Source of the DNA: Acetobacteraceae bacterium
GTDB lineage: Bacteria > Pseudomonadota > Alphaproteobacteria > Acetobacterales > Acetobacteraceae
Direction: 5' to 3'
Length of the DNA stretch: 64,000 bases
NCBI GenBank assembly: GCA_021732665.1
Contig: JAKFUL010000018.1
Location: forward strand, 1-64,000
Part shown: piece after piece, positions 39,822 through 50,775 of the stretch
Layout of the letters: every line of letters begins with the position of its first letter
Position numbering within the stretch: the first letter of the stretch is position 1
Program-made: the position numbers and the translations under genes
Notes under the pieces: model-generated
What the model saw: the letters and a program-made list of their open reading frames with translations, nothing else
What the model was told of the DNA's origin: nothing
Database searches by the model: none

Positions 39822-40451
39822 TCAGCCCAGCAGGCGCCGCAGCTTGCGCACCGCGCTGTCGGGCGTGGTGAAGACCGGCTTGCCCGTGGCCCGCGCCACC
39901 GCCTCGGCGCAGCGCGCCAGGCTGAACTGCGTCAGGATGATCGCCTCGACATCGGTGAGCCGGCGCGCGGCCTCGACCACCAGCCGGTCATGCGTGGCCG
40001 TGTCGCCGGCATCGAGTGCCGCCAGCGCGCCCTCGGCCAGGCAGGGGGTGAGCCTGGCATGCTCCGGAAACTCCGGCGGCATGGAAACCAGCGTGGCCGG
40101 AAAGCTGGAGAGCAGGCCGAAGCTGGCATGCGCCGCCATCGCCTCCTCGATCATCGCCTCATTCGGCTTGAGGACGGGGATGGGCGAGAGCGCCTCGGCA
40201 CAAGCCTCGATGCAGGGGCCGAAGGCCGAGCAGGTGAAGAGAATCCCCTGCGCCCCGGTGCCCGCGGCATAGCGCGCGAGCGTCAGGAAGCGCTCGGTCA
40301 TCCGCGGCGTGAGCCGCCCCTCGGCGGCGAGATCGGCCGAGAGCGAGGTGTCGAGCAGGCTCATCAACGTCGCCTCCGGCCACAGCCGGGCAAAAGCCTC
40401 CTCGACCGGCGGCGGCGAATGCCGCAGCGCGTGGATCAGGGCGATGCGCAT
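39822..40451 (-). CDS. Aspartate/glutamate racemase family protein
   Basis: A 209-residue protein resembling the Asp/Glu/hydantoin racemase superfamily: catalytic-type Cys in GILFTCSAFGPCIE and a second-half AIILTQFSLARCAEAV where the partner Cys may be. The ATG at 40451 with GGAG five bases upstream is preferred over the GTG at 40457, which overlaps the previous stop. Members include aspartate racemase, hydantoin racemase and maleate isomerase; the exact reaction cannot be assigned. It is coupled to a secreted protein gene upstream and an exporter gene downstream. Confidence 0.75.
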   Translation of the reverse strand: MRIALIHALRHSPPPVEEAFARLWPEATLMSLLDTSLSADLAAEGRLTPRMTERFLTLARYAAGTGAQGILFTCSAFGPCIEACAEALSPIPVLKPNEAMIEEAMAAHASFGLLSSFPATLVSMPPEFPEHARLTPCLAEGALAALDAGDTATHDRLVVEAARRLTDVEAIILTQFSLARCAEAVARATGKPVFTTPDSAVRKLRRLLG

Positions 40452-40453
40452 CC

Positions 40454-40900
40454 TCACTCCGGCCGGCAGCGACGCAGCACGGAGGGGAATTCCACGCAGC
40501 CGGGGAAGATGATCTCATCCGGCCCCCGCCTGCGCACCCGCAGCAGATTGGGGTTGTTGTCGCAGCCGAAGCCTGCATCCGGCGGCGGCCGGCCGGCAAA
40601 GCTGCCGCCGGTGGGCGCCGGCGGCAGGAAGCGGAATTCCAGCCCATCGGGGATCAGCGCCACCGTCTCGATGATCCGCTGCCGATAGGCGACCTCGAGC
40701 GCGGAGGCGCGCATCACCACATCGCGCAGGAAGATCACGGTGGCGCTGCCCTGGCATTGCTGCCCGGCGATCTCGCCGGGCGGGAACTGCCCGCCGATCC
40801 AGCTGCCGAAGACCCATTCATGCGGCGGCGTGCCGCGATTCTGCGCCACGGCAGGAGTGGCAAGGATGAGACCGGCGGAAAGGAGTGAACGGCGTCGCAT
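40454..40900 (-). CDS. Secreted protein of unknown function with four cysteines
   Basis: A 148-residue protein. The N terminus MRRRSLLSAGLILATPAVAQ is a signal peptide with a possible twin-arginine pattern, cleaved near AVAQ. The mature part contains a WVFGSWIGGQFPPGE segment and four Cys (QQCQ, FGCDNN, PGCVE, RRCRPE) that could form two disulfides in the periplasm. I do not recognise the family. It ends within the start of the racemase-like gene, and anmK lies 48 bases upstream on the same strand. A GTG start at 40918 is possible but leaves a charged extension before the signal peptide. Confidence 0.75.
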   Translation of the reverse strand: MRRRSLLSAGLILATPAVAQNRGTPPHEWVFGSWIGGQFPPGEIAGQQCQGSATVIFLRDVVMRASALEVAYRQRIIETVALIPDGLEFRFLPPAPTGGSFAGRPPPDAGFGCDNNPNLLRVRRRGPDEIIFPGCVEFPSVLRRCRPE

Positions 40901-40948
40901 GCGGCCCCCAGAAAACACTTGGCCCCCTTTGGTATGCGCGCCCGCGCC

Positions 40949-42067
40949 CTACAGCAAGGCCCCCAGCACCTGGCCGCCGCGCATCGGCGTGGCGACCCCG
41001 GTGGTGGAGGGGTAGGAGAGCGGCAGCCCGCGGGTCACCCGCGCCGCCAGCACGGCAAAACATTGCGCCTCCAACGCATCGCCATTCCAGCCCGCGACTT
41101 CCACGCCGCGCACGGGCTCGGACAGCACGGCGGCCAGCGCCTTCATGATGGCGGGGTTGCGCCGGCCGCCGCCGGTGACCAGCCATTGCAAGGGCGGTTC
41201 GGGAAAATGCCGCCCGGCGGCCGCCACGCAGACGGCGGCGAAGGCCACCAGCGTGGCCGCGCCATCCTGCGGCGAGAGGCGATCCGCCCCCGCATCCTTC
41301 AGCGCCTGGGAGAAATCCAGCCGGTCGAGCGATTTGGGCGGCGGCGCCGCCAGATAGGGGTGCTGCATCAGCCGCCCCAGCACCTCGCCATCCGCCTGCC
41401 CCGCGCGGGCCAAGTTGCCGTCCTTGTCGTAGCCGCGCCCGGTGGATTTGCGCGCCCAGTCATCCAGCGGGCCATTGGCCGGGCCGGTGTCGAAGGCGAT
41501 CAGCGTGCCATCGGCGCCGATATACGTCACGTTGCCCACGCCGCCCAGGTTCAAAACCGCCAGCGGCTTGGGCAGGTTGGCGGCCAGCGCGGCATGGGCG
41601 ATGGGCACCAGCGGCGCGCCCTGGCCGCCGGCCGCGACATCGGCGGTGCGGAAGTCGAAGGCCACCGAAAGCCCGGTCAGCTGGGCAAGAAGGGCGGCAT
41701 CGCCGACCTGCCAGGTCCGTCCCTCGCCCGGCCGGTGCAGGATGGTCTGACCATGGAAGCCCAGCAGCTCGGTGTCCTCGCCCAGCGATTTCAGGGCTTC
41801 GGCCCGCACCCGGCGCACCGCCTCGGCATGGCGCTCGGTCAGCCGGCGCACCACATCGGCCAGCCAGGGGTCGGCGGGGTCAAGGCCCGGGGCGGCGTCC
41901 AGCAGCGTGCGCAAATCCCGCCGCAGCTCCGGCGCATAGGGCAGGGTCAGCGCGGGGCCGAGGCGGCTGACCCGCTCGCCATCCGTCTCCACCCAGGCGG
42001 CATCCACGCCGTCCAGGCTGGTGCCGCTCATCAATCCGATCGTCTTCAATGTGCGGATGGCCAGCAT
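40949..42067 (-). CDS. anmK: Anhydro-N-acetylmuramic acid kinase
   Basis: A 372-residue kinase that opens and phosphorylates 1,6-anhydroMurNAc during peptidoglycan recycling. The family start GLMSGTSLDGVDAAWVETDG, then GFHGQTILHRP, NLGGVGNVTYIG and FDTGPANGPLDDW are all present, plus LVTGGGRRNPAIM for the sugar/ATP site. The length is typical. It is preceded by AGGCGGAC and faces away from the SDR gene at 42171. Confidence 0.96.
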   Translation of the reverse strand: MLAIRTLKTIGLMSGTSLDGVDAAWVETDGERVSRLGPALTLPYAPELRRDLRTLLDAAPGLDPADPWLADVVRRLTERHAEAVRRVRAEALKSLGEDTELLGFHGQTILHRPGEGRTWQVGDAALLAQLTGLSVAFDFRTADVAAGGQGAPLVPIAHAALAANLPKPLAVLNLGGVGNVTYIGADGTLIAFDTGPANGPLDDWARKSTGRGYDKDGNLARAGQADGEVLGRLMQHPYLAAPPPKSLDRLDFSQALKDAGADRLSPQDGAATLVAFAAVCVAAAGRHFPEPPLQWLVTGGGRRNPAIMKALAAVLSEPVRGVEVAGWNGDALEAQCFAVLAARVTRGLPLSYPSTTGVATPMRGGQVLGALL

Positions 42068-42170
42068 GTCCGCCTGATTCCCTGCTCCCGAGACCTCACG
42101 CTGAAGCGTTGCCCCGAGTCAAGGCAAGCGCCCAATTGCCGGTGGCGCGGCCAGGGTTCATCCTCTTGTG

Positions 42171-42911
42171 ATGAAAGAACTCGACGGGCGCATCGCGCTG
42201 ATCACCGGGGCCCAGCAGGGCATAGGCGCGGCATGCGCGATGGCCATGGCCGAGGCAGGCGCGGATGTCGCCGTGAACTGGCTGGACGAGGAGCCGCTGG
42301 CGCTGGCGGCGAAGATCCGCGCGCTTGGCCGCCGCTGCGCCCTCATCCAGGGCAGCGTGGCCACGGTGGCCGAGGGCCGCGCGCTGCACGCCGCCGCGGT
42401 GCAGGCGCTGGGGGTGCCCGACATCCTGGTGAACAATGCCGGCATCTTCCCGCGCTGCGACTTCCTGGCGATGGAGGAGGCGGAGTGGGACGCCGTGCTG
42501 GGCATCAACCTCAAGGCCGGCGCCTTCCTGACGCAGAGCTTTGCCCGGGCGCTGGCGGGCAGGCCAGGCTCGGTGGTCAACCTCTCCTCCTCCGCCGTGC
42601 GCGGCGACCCCAGGGGGGTGCATTACTCCTCCTCCAAGAACGGCGTGATCGGCCTCACGCGCGCCACGGCGCTGGCGCTCGCGCCGCTCGGCATCCGGGT
42701 CAATGCCATAGCGCCGGGGCTGACCGACACGGCGCAGCCGCGCTACGGCAACACCGAGGAGGAGCTGGCGGCGCGCGCCGCCGCCATCCCGCTCGGCCGC
42801 ATGGGCCAGCCGTCGGAGACCGCCGACCTCGCCGTCTTCCTCGCCAGCAGCCGCACCGCCTGGGTCACCGGGCAGGTCTGGCACATCAATGGCGGGCTGT
42901 ATCTTGCGTAG
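42171..42911 (+). CDS. SDR family oxidoreductase
   Basis: A 246-residue classical SDR with [27 protein letters not shown] and YSSSK, ending in [15 protein letters not shown]. The GTG at 42168 precedes the ATG at 42171, which is preferred. It overlaps the next gene, a DapA-family lyase, by 23 bases, so the two are probably used in one pathway; pairs of SDR and DapA-like aldolases occur in sugar-acid catabolism. Substrate unknown. Confidence 0.9.
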   Translation: MKELDGRIALITGAQQGIGAACAMAMAEAGADVAVNWLDEEPLALAAKIRALGRRCALIQGSVATVAEGRALHAAAVQALGVPDILVNNAGIFPRCDFLAMEEAEWDAVLGINLKAGAFLTQSFARALAGRPGSVVNLSSSAVRGDPRGVHYSSSKNGVIGLTRATALALAPLGIRVNAIAPGLTDTAQPRYGNTEEELAARAAAIPLGRMGQPSETADLAVFLASSRTAWVTGQVWHINGGLYLA

Positions 42912-43782
42912 GTTCGAAGGCGTCTTCCCCTATCTCGTCTCGCCGATCGGCCCCGATGGCACGGTGCTGGAGGAGGCGCTGCGGGGCCTGGTGGAACACC
43001 TCATCGCCTCGGGCGTGCATGGGCTGACCCCGCTCGGCTCCACCGGGGAATTCGCCTATCTCAACGCGTTCCAGCGGCGGGAGATCGTGCGGATCGTGGT
43101 GGAGGAAACCCGTGGCCGGGTGCCGGTGATCGCCGGCGTGGCGGCGACGACCACAGCCGATGCCGTCGCCCAGGCGCGCGACTATGCCGGCCTGGGCGTG
43201 GACGGCATCCTGGCCCTGATGGAGGCCTATTTCCCCATCCCCGAAGCCGGCGTGGTGGCCTATTTCACCGCCATCGCCGATGCCACGGAGCTGCCCGTGG
43301 TGCTCTACACCAACCCGAATTTCCAGCGCAGCGACCTCTCGCTGGGCGCCATCGACAAGCTGAGCCACCACCCGCGGATCGTGGCGATCAAGGACGCCTC
43401 GACCAATACCGGCCGGCTGCTTTCCATCCTCAACCGGGTGGAGGGGCGGATGGATGTCTTCTCGGCCTCGGCGCATATCCCGGCGGCGGTCATGCTGATC
43501 GGCGGTGTCGGCTGGATGGCGGGGCCGGCCTGCGTCATCCCCCGGCAATCGGTGACGCTGTTTGAACTCTGCCGCGCCGGCGACTGGACGGCGGCGTTGC
43601 CCCTGCAACGCAGGCTGTGGCGGATCAACGAGCTCTTCGCGCAATACGCCCTGGCCGCCTGCATCAAGGGCGCGCTGGAATGGCAGGGTTTCGCGGTGGG
43701 TGACCCGCTCCCCCCCCAGGCGCCGCTCTCGCCCGAGGGCCGGGCCGCGGTCACCGCCGCCCTGGCCGCCCTCGATGGATGA
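42889..43782 (+). CDS. Dihydrodipicolinate synthase/N-acetylneuraminate lyase family protein
   Basis: A 297-residue class I aldolase-type (beta/alpha)8 enzyme. The Schiff-base Lys is in VAIKDASTN (about residue 168), the Tyr in VVLYTNPNF and the pyruvate-binding segment [10 protein letters not shown] are present. The family includes DapA, NanA and several sugar-acid dehydratases or aldolases, and the sequence does not tell them apart. The overlap with an SDR gene suggests catabolism rather than lysine synthesis. A TTG at 42904 is an alternative start. The last bases overlap greB by eight. Confidence 0.87.
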   Translation: MAGCILRRFEGVFPYLVSPIGPDGTVLEEALRGLVEHLIASGVHGLTPLGSTGEFAYLNAFQRREIVRIVVEETRGRVPVIAGVAATTTADAVAQARDYAGLGVDGILALMEAYFPIPEAGVVAYFTAIADATELPVVLYTNPNFQRSDLSLGAIDKLSHHPRIVAIKDASTNTGRLLSILNRVEGRMDVFSASAHIPAAVMLIGGVGWMAGPACVIPRQSVTLFELCRAGDWTAALPLQRRLWRINELFAQYALAACIKGALEWQGFAVGDPLPPQAPLSPEGRAAVTAALAALDG

Positions 43783-44290
43783 GGATGACGAGGAGGAAGG
43801 CCCGCCCATCCCGGCCGGCACGCCCTTCTACATGACGCCCCAGGGCTATGCCGCGATTCAGGAGGAGCTGCGAAAGCTCTGGTATGACGAGCGCCCCCGC
43901 GTGGTCGAGATCGTCTCCTGGGCCGCGGCACTCGGCGACCGCTCGGAAAACGCCGATTACCAATACGGCAAGCGCCGGCTGCGCGAGATCGACCGCCGCG
44001 TGCGTTTCCTGCGCAAGCGGGTGGACAATGCCGAGGTGGTGGACCCGGCGGCGCAGACCAGGCGCGATCGTGTCTTCTTCGGCGCCACCGTCAGCTATGC
44101 CAGGCCCGATGACAGCGAAACCACGGTGACCATCGTGGGCTCCGAGGAGGCCGATGCCGACCACGGCAAAATCTCCTGGCTGGCCCCCATCGCCCGCGCG
44201 CTGCTGGGCAAGGGCGTGGGCGACATGGCGCGGGTGCAACTCCCCACCGGCCCCGAGGAGCTGGAAATCATGGCCATACGCTACCCGTGA
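43775..44290 (+). CDS. greB: Transcription elongation factor GreB
   Basis: A 171-residue Gre factor that rescues backtracked RNA polymerase. The N-terminal coiled coil contains the catalytic tip [17 protein letters not shown] with its acidic residues, and [20 protein letters not shown]. The C-terminal FKBP-like domain ends [18 protein letters not shown]. An acidic head ([12 protein letters not shown]) precedes the usual start, typical of some alphaproteobacterial GreB proteins. The ATG at 43775 overlaps the DapA-family stop, and its own stop overlaps the GTG of the next gene. Confidence 0.95.
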   Translation: MDEDDEEEGPPIPAGTPFYMTPQGYAAIQEELRKLWYDERPRVVEIVSWAAALGDRSENADYQYGKRRLREIDRRVRFLRKRVDNAEVVDPAAQTRRDRVFFGATVSYARPDDSETTVTIVGSEEADADHGKISWLAPIARALLGKGVGDMARVQLPTGPEELEIMAIRYP

Positions 44291-45450
44291 GCCCGAAGAA
44301 CCGCGCCGTGCTCGCGCTCGGCCTGGCGCAGACCATGGCCTGGGGCGGCAGCTACTACATTCCCGCCATTCTGGCGGCACCCATGGCGCGCAATCTGGGG
44401 CTGGCCACGCCCACTATTTTCGCCGTGTTTTCGGCCGCCCTGCTGCTTTCCGCCTTTGTCGGCCCCGCGGCCGGCCGCGCCATCGACCGCCATGGCGGGC
44501 ATTGGATGCTGATGAGCTCCAATCTGCTGATGAGCGCGGGGCTTTTCGCCCTGGCCATGGCCCAGGGCCTGTTCGGGCTCTGCCTGGCCTGGGCGCTGCT
44601 CGGACTTGCGATGGGCATCGGGCTTTACGAGGCCGGCTTCGCCACGCTGGCAAGACTCTTCGGTGCCGGCGCGCGGGGGCCGATCAGCGGCATCACCCTT
44701 TTCGCCGGCTTCGCCAGCACCGTGTCATGGCCGTTTTCGACCTTTCTGGAGGCGGAGCTGGGCTGGCGGGGCGCCTGCCTGGTCTGGGCCGCCATCATGC
44801 CGCTGCTGGGCCTGCCGCTGAACGGATGGCTGCTGCCGCGCCATGCCGAGCCCGCGGTGGCCGCGGCCGTGGCCGCGGCGCCGGTGGGCAAGCCGCCCGG
44901 GCTGCTGGCCCTGTCGCTGCTGGCCTTCGTCTTCGCCGTGGCCAGCTTCACCTCGGTGGCCATGGCGGCGCATCTGCCGGGGATGCTGGCGCTGGCCGGG
45001 GCCAGTGCGGCGACCGTGGTGCTGGCCGGCGCGCTGCTGGGGCCGGCGCAGGTTGGCGCGCGGCTGCTGGAAATCGGCGTGCTCCGGCGCTGGAGCCCGC
45101 TGGTCTCCGCCACACTGGCCAATGCGACGCATCCGCTGGGGGTGTTGCTGCTGCTGATCTGGGGGCCGCCCGCGGCCATCGCCTTCGTGCTGCTGCATGG
45201 CGGCGGCAATGGCATCCTCACCATCGCGCGCGGCACCCTGCCGCTCGCGCTGTTCGGGCCCGCCGGCTATGGCGGGCGCACCGGCTGGCTGGCGGTGCCG
45301 GCGCGCTTCGCCTCGGCCGCGGCCCCGGTGCTGTTCGGGCTGTTGCTGGAGCGTTTCGGCGTGGCGGCCATGTGGTTCACGGCTGGCCTCTCCCTGGCGG
45401 CTATTCTCGCGCTTGTGTTGCTAAGCCGTCTTCGCGCTAGCGAGGGCTGA
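44287..45450 (+). CDS. MFS transporter
   Basis: A 387-residue carrier with 12 hydrophobic segments, starting at a GTG that overlaps the greB stop (GTGA). RAIDRHGGHWML is the TM2-3 loop and GLYEAGFATLARLFGAGARG the TM4-5 loop. It resembles the CynX/arabinose-efflux-like group, but substrate is unknown. Coupling to greB is probably positional. Immediately after its stop the base composition falls sharply, marking the left edge of the AT-rich islet. Confidence 0.88.
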   Translation: MSPKNRAVLALGLAQTMAWGGSYYIPAILAAPMARNLGLATPTIFAVFSAALLLSAFVGPAAGRAIDRHGGHWMLMSSNLLMSAGLFALAMAQGLFGLCLAWALLGLAMGIGLYEAGFATLARLFGAGARGPISGITLFAGFASTVSWPFSTFLEAELGWRGACLVWAAIMPLLGLPLNGWLLPRHAEPAVAAAVAAAPVGKPPGLLALSLLAFVFAVASFTSVAMAAHLPGMLALAGASAATVVLAGALLGPAQVGARLLEIGVLRRWSPLVSATLANATHPLGVLLLLIWGPPAAIAFVLLHGGGNGILTIARGTLPLALFGPAGYGGRTGWLAVPARFASAAAPVLFGLLLERFGVAAMWFTAGLSLAAILALVLLSRLRASEG

Positions 45451-45641
45451 GGTGGACGCTCGTCGCATTCTGAGATGGAATGTTTATGTAAAAGGTTTGT
45501 TGAAACCCTTCTTCAGTTCGTACCTTGCTCCTACAGTCACCTAACGTTCGATTCGCGGCTGAAGGGAAGGATGATAGCTTGATCTTTCTCAAATCGTGAG
45601 TTATGGCTATTCGTTCTTGTTTTGTTCCATGGAGGGTTCCA

Positions 45642-45887
45642 ATGTTGATGAATTGCCGCAGCCTGATGGACGGGCCGGGCCCCTCGGAGAAGGTGGTCGA
45701 GATCATCACCCAGGAAGGGACGGAAGAAGTCGTCGTTAACTCCCTATCGATTAAGGGAGAGAATCTGGAAGTCGGGCCAGTTTTGGCGAAGAATGGCGAG
45801 TTTGCTTTAATCGAACTCCCGCGCGAATCGGCAAGCGGAAAGTGGAGGGTTTGGGTGCCCGTGAATAGAATTTTAGAGACTGCTTAG
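45642..45887 (+). CDS. Small protein of unknown function in the AT-rich islet
   Basis: An 81-residue protein. The ATG at 45642 is chosen because GGAGGG lies at ideal distance; an upstream ATG at 45603 has none. After a short head the sequence alternates in a way that suggests a small beta-barrel: EKVVEIITQEGTEEVVVN, LEVGPVLAKNGEFALIEL, KWRVWVPVNRIL. I do not recognise the family. It ends 24 bases before the dCTP-deaminase-like gene and shares its low GC, so the two probably moved together and are cotranscribed. Confidence 0.65.
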   Translation: MLMNCRSLMDGPGPSEKVVEIITQEGTEEVVVNSLSIKGENLEVGPVLAKNGEFALIELPRESASGKWRVWVPVNRILETA

Positions 45888-45911
45888 AGCTGATAAGGGT
45901 AGGGGCCAGCA

Positions 45912-46451
45912 ATGATTTTAACTGATCGCGAAATTAAATTAGCACTCTACCACGAACAGATTACAATAAAGCCGCCCCCGCCTCCGGAGGCCTTCAGCTC
46001 TACATCAGTAGATTTAACGCTTTCAGATCGTTTTTCTGAGTGGAATTCAAGCGCTGGGGTTTTGATCCGGCCCGGCGCGCCTGGCTTCAGATACACCTCT
46101 CTGGTTAATCACCAAAGAAATCAGAACATTGCCCAATTTACAATGAAGCCATCCACATTTGTTTTGGCTTGGACCAAAGAGGAAATTAGTATTCCTAGCC
46201 ATTCCCGCTTAGCTGCAAGGGTCGAGGGGAAAAGTTCAATGGCTCGGCTTGGGATTGGCGTTCATATAACGGCTCCAACAATTCACTGTGGATTCAGAGG
46301 TCCAGTTCAGTTAGAAATGTATAATTTTGGGCCGCATGACATTATGCTCGACGCTGGTATGCGAATTTGCCAGTTGATTTTTGAAACCACGCTTGGCACT
46401 CCCGATAGTGGATATGTTGGGATATTTTTAAATCAGCGACCGAATTCATAA
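45912..46451 (+). CDS. dCTP deaminase-like protein (divergent Dcd)
   Basis: A 179-residue protein of the dCTP deaminase/dUTPase superfamily. The family block VEGKSSMARLGIGVHITAP is followed by GFRGPVQLEMYNFGP and MRICQLIFE; the catalytic Glu (in LEMYN) and the Ser and Arg of SSMAR are present. The usual (I)DPG(F/W) motif reads IHCGF, so the conserved Asp is His, and Lys replaces Arg before SSMAR. A standard housekeeping Dcd is about 185-195 residues, so the length is normal. AGGGG precedes the ATG. Low GC marks it as acquired. It could adjust dUTP supply or act in defence against phage; which is unknown. Confidence 0.8.
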   Translation: MILTDREIKLALYHEQITIKPPPPPEAFSSTSVDLTLSDRFSEWNSSAGVLIRPGAPGFRYTSLVNHQRNQNIAQFTMKPSTFVLAWTKEEISIPSHSRLAARVEGKSSMARLGIGVHITAPTIHCGFRGPVQLEMYNFGPHDIMLDAGMRICQLIFETTLGTPDSGYVGIFLNQRPNS

Positions 46452-46500
46452 ATTATCTGGTAGAAATACCGTCGTCTAATTTCCTCAGTGTGTTGAATTT

Positions 46501-47319
46501 TCAAAGTTGACCCTGAAGCATCCGCAGCAACGCCGCGTTGAAGGCCTCCGGCGCCTCATACATCACCCAATGCCCGGCGCCGGGGATCACCTCGGAGATC
46601 AGTTCCGGCCGCGCCGCGTGCAGCATCGCCAGACGCTCGGGGATATGCGGCCAGGCGACCTGGTCGAACTCGCCCCAGATCGCCCGCATCGGCGCCTTCA
46701 CATGTGGCAGCTGGTCCTTCAGCGAGGAGCCGGAGGCGAAGCCGCGGCTGCGCAGCCGGGCATGCACCGTGTTCCAGTCCTGGATGCGCACCGCCTCGTC
46801 GTCGATGGCCGCGGGGTCCTTCAGCATCAGCGCGGCGAGGTTGAGGCGATGCGTGGCGACGCGCTCCTCGCCCGTCTTGTCGCGGATCTTCAGCAACTCC
46901 ACCGGCTGCCGCTGGAACCCCAGCGACGCGGCGCCGATGATGGTGTGGCTGCTGACATGCGCGCCCTCCATCGCCGCCAGATGGGTGCCGATATTGGCGC
47001 CGAAGGAGAAGCCTGCGAGGTCGTAATGCCTCGCAGGCCCCAGCAACCCGGCCAGGCTCGCGGCGAGGGCGGCGGCCACGCTGTGTGGCTCGGCCGGGCC
47101 GGGCGCCATGGCGCTTTCGCCCAGACCCGGCATGTCGGCCGCCAGAACCGTGTATCGCTCGGCGAAGAAGGCGATGTTGCGGGAAAAGTGCCGCCAGGAA
47201 CCCGTGCCGCCATGCAGCAGCACCAGCACCGGCCCGGCACCCCAGCGATGCCAGACCAGTTCGCCCTCGCCACAAGCCGTGGTCAGGCGGGTGGCGGTAT
47301 TCTGCAATTCGTCCAGCAT
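46501..47319 (-). CDS. Alpha/beta-fold hydrolase
   Basis: A 272-residue hydrolase. The oxyanion segment is LVLLHGGTGSWRHF, the nucleophile elbow is AGFSFGAN (Gly-x-Ser-x-Gly), the acid is in WGEFDQVAWP and the His in GAGHWVMYEAPE, so the triad is complete. The family includes esterases, lactonases and C-C hydrolases. The ATG at 47319 shares one base with the stop of the EamA carrier gene upstream (TGATG), so the two form an operon. Its 3' end touches the AT-rich islet. Confidence 0.9.
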   Translation of the reverse strand: MLDELQNTATRLTTACGEGELVWHRWGAGPVLVLLHGGTGSWRHFSRNIAFFAERYTVLAADMPGLGESAMAPGPAEPHSVAAALAASLAGLLGPARHYDLAGFSFGANIGTHLAAMEGAHVSSHTIIGAASLGFQRQPVELLKIRDKTGEERVATHRLNLAALMLKDPAAIDDEAVRIQDWNTVHARLRSRGFASGSSLKDQLPHVKAPMRAIWGEFDQVAWPHIPERLAMLHAARPELISEVIPGAGHWVMYEAPEAFNAALLRMLQGQL

Positions 47320-48209
47320 CAATTCTCTTTCGACAATCGGGCACGACGCGCCTCGCTGCGCGTGATCCAGGTGGTGGCGGCGAAGATGATCAGCGCGCCG
47401 GCCATGGTGGTATGGCTCGGCACCTCGGAGAAGATCAGGAACCCGTAAAGCGCGGACCAGATCAGGTCGAGGAACTTCAGCGGCTGCGCCGCCGAGATAT
47501 CGGCCAGCACGAAGGCCCGCGTCATCGCCAGATGTCCCAGCGAACCGAGCAGCCCGCAGACCACGAGCAGGAACCACACCCAGGCGGAGGGCCATTCCCA
47601 GCCCGGCAACGCCATGGGCAGGCTGAACACCGACACCGTGATGGATTGCCACACCACGATGACCTGCGGTGTGTCGCGCTTCGTCAGCGCCTTGGTGATG
47701 AGGAAGGAGGCGGCAAACAGCGGCGCGGAGGCCAGCATGATCAGATTGTAGAACCCCCCGCTGCCGCCAAGATTGGGCGCCACCACCACGATCACCCCCA
47801 GGAAGCCGATGCCGGCCGCCACCCAGCGCTGCCACACCGCCTTTTCCTTCAGGAACACCACGGCGCCGAGCATGATGAAGATCGGCGTGGTGAAGCCCAG
47901 CGCCGTGAGGTCCGCCAGCGGAATATTCGGCAGGGCGGTGAACCACAGCGTCAGCCCCAGCGTGTGCACCACACCCCGCCAGGCCTGCCCGGCCACGCCA
48001 TTGGGCCGGTAGCTGGCGATCCCCTCGCGGAAAATCAGCGGCCACATCACCACGAAACCCAGGAAATACCGCAGGAACTGCGCCTGGTAGACATCCATGC
48101 TGAGCGTCACCACCCGCATCACCGCGTTCAGCGAGGTCAGGATCAGCCCGGCGAGGATGGCATAGGCCACGCCCTGCGCCGCGCGCGGCAGTGAGGCCAG
48201 CGGGTTCAT
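47319..48209 (-). CDS. EamA/DMT family transporter
   Basis: A 296-residue membrane protein with ten hydrophobic segments in two repeats, as in the drug/metabolite transporter superfamily; each half has the EamA pattern, seen in NIPLADLTALGFTTPIFIML and ADISAAQPLKFLDLIWSALY. The start is the ATG at 48209 in a region where the longer frame to 48329 shows no conservation and overlaps the divergent gene. Substrate unknown. It is cotranscribed with the hydrolase and divergent from the molybdopterin dehydrogenase gene. Confidence 0.9.
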   Translation of the reverse strand: MNPLASLPRAAQGVAYAILAGLILTSLNAVMRVVTLSMDVYQAQFLRYFLGFVVMWPLIFREGIASYRPNGVAGQAWRGVVHTLGLTLWFTALPNIPLADLTALGFTTPIFIMLGAVVFLKEKAVWQRWVAAGIGFLGVIVVVAPNLGGSGGFYNLIMLASAPLFAASFLITKALTKRDTPQVIVVWQSITVSVFSLPMALPGWEWPSAWVWFLLVVCGLLGSLGHLAMTRAFVLADISAAQPLKFLDLIWSALYGFLIFSEVPSHTTMAGALIIFAATTWITRSEARRARLSKEN

Positions 48210-48291
48210 CCCCACCAACCTGCGCGCCCGCGCGCACTTGCGGAAGCCCCATCCGCCACTACCCTGGCTATGAAACGCGCGGAGAGCCCCC

Positions 48292-50571
<2,280 letters not shown>

Positions 50572-50604
50572 CCCGGCGGCAGGGGCGCGACGCAAGGAAA
50601 AACC

Positions 50605-50635
50605 CGCCATCCCGCGGTCGCGGCGCGGGATGGCG
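50605..50635. terminator. 12-bp stem hairpin with T-tract on the minus strand
   Basis: CGCCATCCCGCG (50605-50616) and CGCGGGATGGCG (50624-50635) form a perfect stem with a 7-base loop between the convergent molybdopterin dehydrogenase and LLM genes. Read on the minus strand the stem is followed by GGGTTTTTCC, so it is a reasonable intrinsic terminator for the LLM gene; it may also end the plus-strand transcript. Confidence 0.65.
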
Positions 50636-50775
50636 CAGGGGCGGGCAAGGCGTTCATGGTTTTGCCCGGAATTCTCCCAATGGCGGGCCTGGCGCGAAAC
50701 CCCTGCTCCCGCCGCGCGCCGCTGATCCGCGCCACGTCATGCCGGCCCTGCCTGAAGACCTGGAGGGGGCTGGGT

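Larger units (their letters stand above)
45451..46500. other. AT-rich islet, probably acquired by horizontal transfer
   Basis: About 1.05 kb with a composition unlike its flanks: two 60-base lines counted by hand (45901 and 46141) are each 42% GC, while the neighbouring MFS gene is above 70%. Codons such as TTA, AAA, ATA and AAT, rare elsewhere in the window, are common. It carries a small unknown gene and a dCTP-deaminase-like gene and ends just at the stop of the alpha/beta hydrolase gene. I see no transposase, tRNA, or flanking direct repeat. Confidence 0.8.

Noticed and set aside
40919-43027. 702-codon plus-strand frame across anmK and the SDR gene
   Set aside because: It lies in the wrong frame of two well-supported genes and its product is low complexity.
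45437-45709. 90-codon minus-strand frame at the edge of the AT-rich islet
   Set aside because: It overlaps the plus-strand small gene, which has a far better ribosome-binding site, and the MFS 3' end; no recognisable product.
46501-48252. 583-codon minus-strand frame that would fuse extra sequence to the alpha/beta hydrolase
   Set aside because: The part upstream of 47319 overlaps the EamA gene in another frame and has no domain; the hydrolase starts at the coupled ATG at 47319.
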